Origin: CAYLNK01 sp964384675
Lineage (GTDB): Bacteria; Acidobacteriota; Thermoanaerobaculia; UBA5066
Assembly: GCA_964384675.1 (NCBI GenBank)
Contig: CAYLNK010000079.1
Span: 1 to 22,071, forward strand
DNA: 22,071 nucleotides
Direction: 5' to 3'
Below the pieces are notes generated by a model, which saw only the letters and a program-made list of their open reading frames with translations, made no database searches and was not told the origin of the DNA. Each line of letters starts with the position of its first letter. Positions within the stretch are counted from its first letter, which is position 1. Shown here one piece after another: positions 21,001-22,071 of the stretch. A program made the translations under genes and the position numbers.

Positions 21001-21909
21001 GTGTCCGCGACGCTCGTACGCTTCCTGGCCGAGGTGAAGGCCGCGGTCGACCGCCGCCTCCCCGACCTCCTCGGGTCGACCCTCCACGCGGAGGAGGTGG
21101 GCGATCCCCTCGACCCTCTGCCCGCCGCGGCCCGCGACGCCCTCCTCTCGCCCGGGAAGAGGGTGAGGCCGGGGCTGGTCTTCCTGGCGGGGGAGCTGTT
21201 CGGGGCCCCGCGCCGGCGGCTGCTCGATCCCGCCTGCGCGGTCGAGATGATCCACGCGGCATCGCTCGCGCTCGACGACCTCCCGTCGATGGACGACGCC
21301 ACCACCCGGCGCGGCCGGCCGGCGCTGCACGTGGCGCACGGCGAGGACGTCGCGATCCTGGCCGCGGTGACGCTCCTGACGCGCGCGTTCGGCGTGGTGG
21401 CCGAGTCGGCCCTGCGCGGCGGCGGCGTGCCGTCCTCGGCCGCGCTCGACGCGGTGTCGAGGCTCGCCGACGCCTCGGGGCTGTCGGGTCTGGCGTCGGG
21501 ACAGGCCCTCGACCTCCACACCGCGGACGCCCAGGCGGACTTCGACCGCCTGGAGCGGATCCACGCGCGGAAGACGGGCGCCCTCTTCGTGGCGGCAGCG
21601 GAGCTGGGCGCGGTGCTCGGCAACTCCAGCGCGAAGGAGCTGGCGGCGGTCCGCTCCTATGCGAAGAACATCGGCCTCGCGTTCCAGATCGTGGACGACC
21701 TCCTCGAGACGCGGCCCGAGGTCGACACCGGGAAGCACGCCCGCCGCGCCCCGGTCCCGACGTTCGCGCGGCACGTCGGGGCGGACGGGGCGCGGAAGCT
21801 GGTGGGCGAGCTGACCCAGCACGCGATCGACACCACGGCGGCGGCGTTCGGGAAGCGCGGGGCGCTCCTGGCCGACTTCGCCGTCATGCTGAGGGACCGG
21901 ACGAGCTGA
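21001..21909 (+). CDS. Polyprenyl (geranylgeranyl-type) diphosphate synthase, CrtE/IspA family
   Basis: A 302-residue all-helical trans-prenyl synthase that condenses IPP with allylic diphosphates. Motifs in order: GKRVRPGLV (52-60, IPP binding), the first Asp-rich motif DDLPSMD (92-98) in HAASLALDDLPSMDDATTRRG, GQALDL, KTGALF, and the second motif FQIVDDLLE (229-236). The residue five before the first Asp is Ala, not Tyr/Phe as in farnesyl synthases, and the surrounding sequence resembles bacterial CrtE, so a C20 product is likely; this is inferred. In the second motif the third Asp is Glu (E236), and the downstream GK segment (GKHARRAPVP) departs from the usual GKD. It starts at GTG 21001 without clear ribosome site. 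The product could feed carotenoid, quinone or other terpenoid synthesis, none encoded nearby. Confidence 0.9.
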   Translation: MSATLVRFLAEVKAAVDRRLPDLLGSTLHAEEVGDPLDPLPAAARDALLSPGKRVRPGLVFLAGELFGAPRRRLLDPACAVEMIHAASLALDDLPSMDDATTRRGRPALHVAHGEDVAILAAVTLLTRAFGVVAESALRGGGVPSSAALDAVSRLADASGLSGLASGQALDLHTADAQADFDRLERIHARKTGALFVAAAELGAVLGNSSAKELAAVRSYAKNIGLAFQIVDDLLETRPEVDTGKHARRAPVPTFARHVGADGARKLVGELTQHAIDTTAAAFGKRGALLADFAVMLRDRTS

Positions 21910-21927
21910 GTCCCGCCCGCGCGGCCC

Positions 21928-22071
21928 TCAGGGCAGGTCGCGGGCTCGCTTCTCCTCGATCGTCTCGTCGGGCGTGAGCGAGACCGCGAGGCCCGGCGGC
22001 GGGAGCGGTCTTCCGGCGGCGACCGCGTCGCGAAGGCGCGCGACCCCGCGGGCGAACGGCTCCGGCGCCGG
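21928..22071 (-). CDS. C-terminal end of an unrecognised protein, partial
   Basis: The last 47 codons of a minus-strand gene that starts beyond the window. The residues run ...FARGVARLRDAVAAGRPLPP, then GLAVSLTPDETIEEKRARDLP before TGA. They are hydrophilic with Pro-rich spacing and no motif I recognise. Open frame to the window edge and convergent placement 18 bp from the synthase stop support a real gene, but short GC-rich frames of this length also occur by chance. Confidence 0.45.
   Translation of the reverse strand, partial: PAPEPFARGVARLRDAVAAGRPLPPPGLAVSLTPDETIEEKRARDLP

Noticed and set aside
1..22071. CRISPR array, tRNA, rRNA, IS elements or prophage genes
   Set aside because: I looked for regularly spaced repeats, cloverleaf-type sequences, transposase motifs and phage structural genes and found none.

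Overview
This is a GC-rich (roughly 70%) bacterial chromosome segment. Several features together suggest a free-living Gram-negative of the Acidobacteriota (Thermoanaerobaculia-like), although the window has no rRNA or housekeeping marker to prove it. They are a large Oar-type TonB-dependent receptor with an N-terminal carboxypeptidase-regulatory-like domain, a sigma-54 activator with matching promoters, a LytS/LytTR pair, an RsbW/RsbV switch and a chemoreceptor. I see no phage, IS element, CRISPR array, tRNA or rRNA. Gene density is high, and the many long antisense open frames are GC-driven shadows.

Left part (1-3450): the tail of an EAL-domain protein, then what looks like a compact sigma-54 stress island. 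An orphan NtrC-type regulator (960-2342, minus) is surrounded by a DUF2383-like four-helix protein (minus), a 50-residue Lmo0937-type membrane peptide (plus), a 75-residue membrane-anchored protein (plus) and a secreted double-BON protein (plus). GG-N10-GC sigma-54 promoters precede the DUF2383 gene, the Lmo0937 gene and the small-protein/BON pair, so the regulator probably controls its own neighbours.

Middle (3418-9710): a WYL-domain regulator divergent from a DUF1579-like protein with a candidate operator between them; a Tat-exported NAD-dependent epimerase translationally coupled to an ATP/ADP-antiporter-like transporter; and a LytS-type histidine kinase overlapping its LytTR response regulator.

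Right of centre (9628-15459): a secreted JAMM-motif protein, a TonB-dependent receptor of 992 residues closed by a strong hairpin terminator, a secreted HEAT-repeat protein with a textbook intrinsic terminator, and a CPBP intramembrane protease.

Right part (15470-22071): a membrane-anchored HEXXH metallopeptidase, an RsbW-like kinase with its STAS antagonist, and the most unusual gene of the window: a chemoreceptor (two TM helices, HAMP-like segment, methyl-accepting signalling domain) fused at its C terminus to a complete family-5 oligopeptide-type solute-binding domain, which by topology should be cytoplasmic. A CrtE/IspA-type prenyl diphosphate synthase and the 3' end of an unrecognised gene finish the window.

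Several genes without a Shine-Dalgarno sequence have a TANNNT-like hexamer 8-10 nt before the start codon, suggesting leaderless transcripts.
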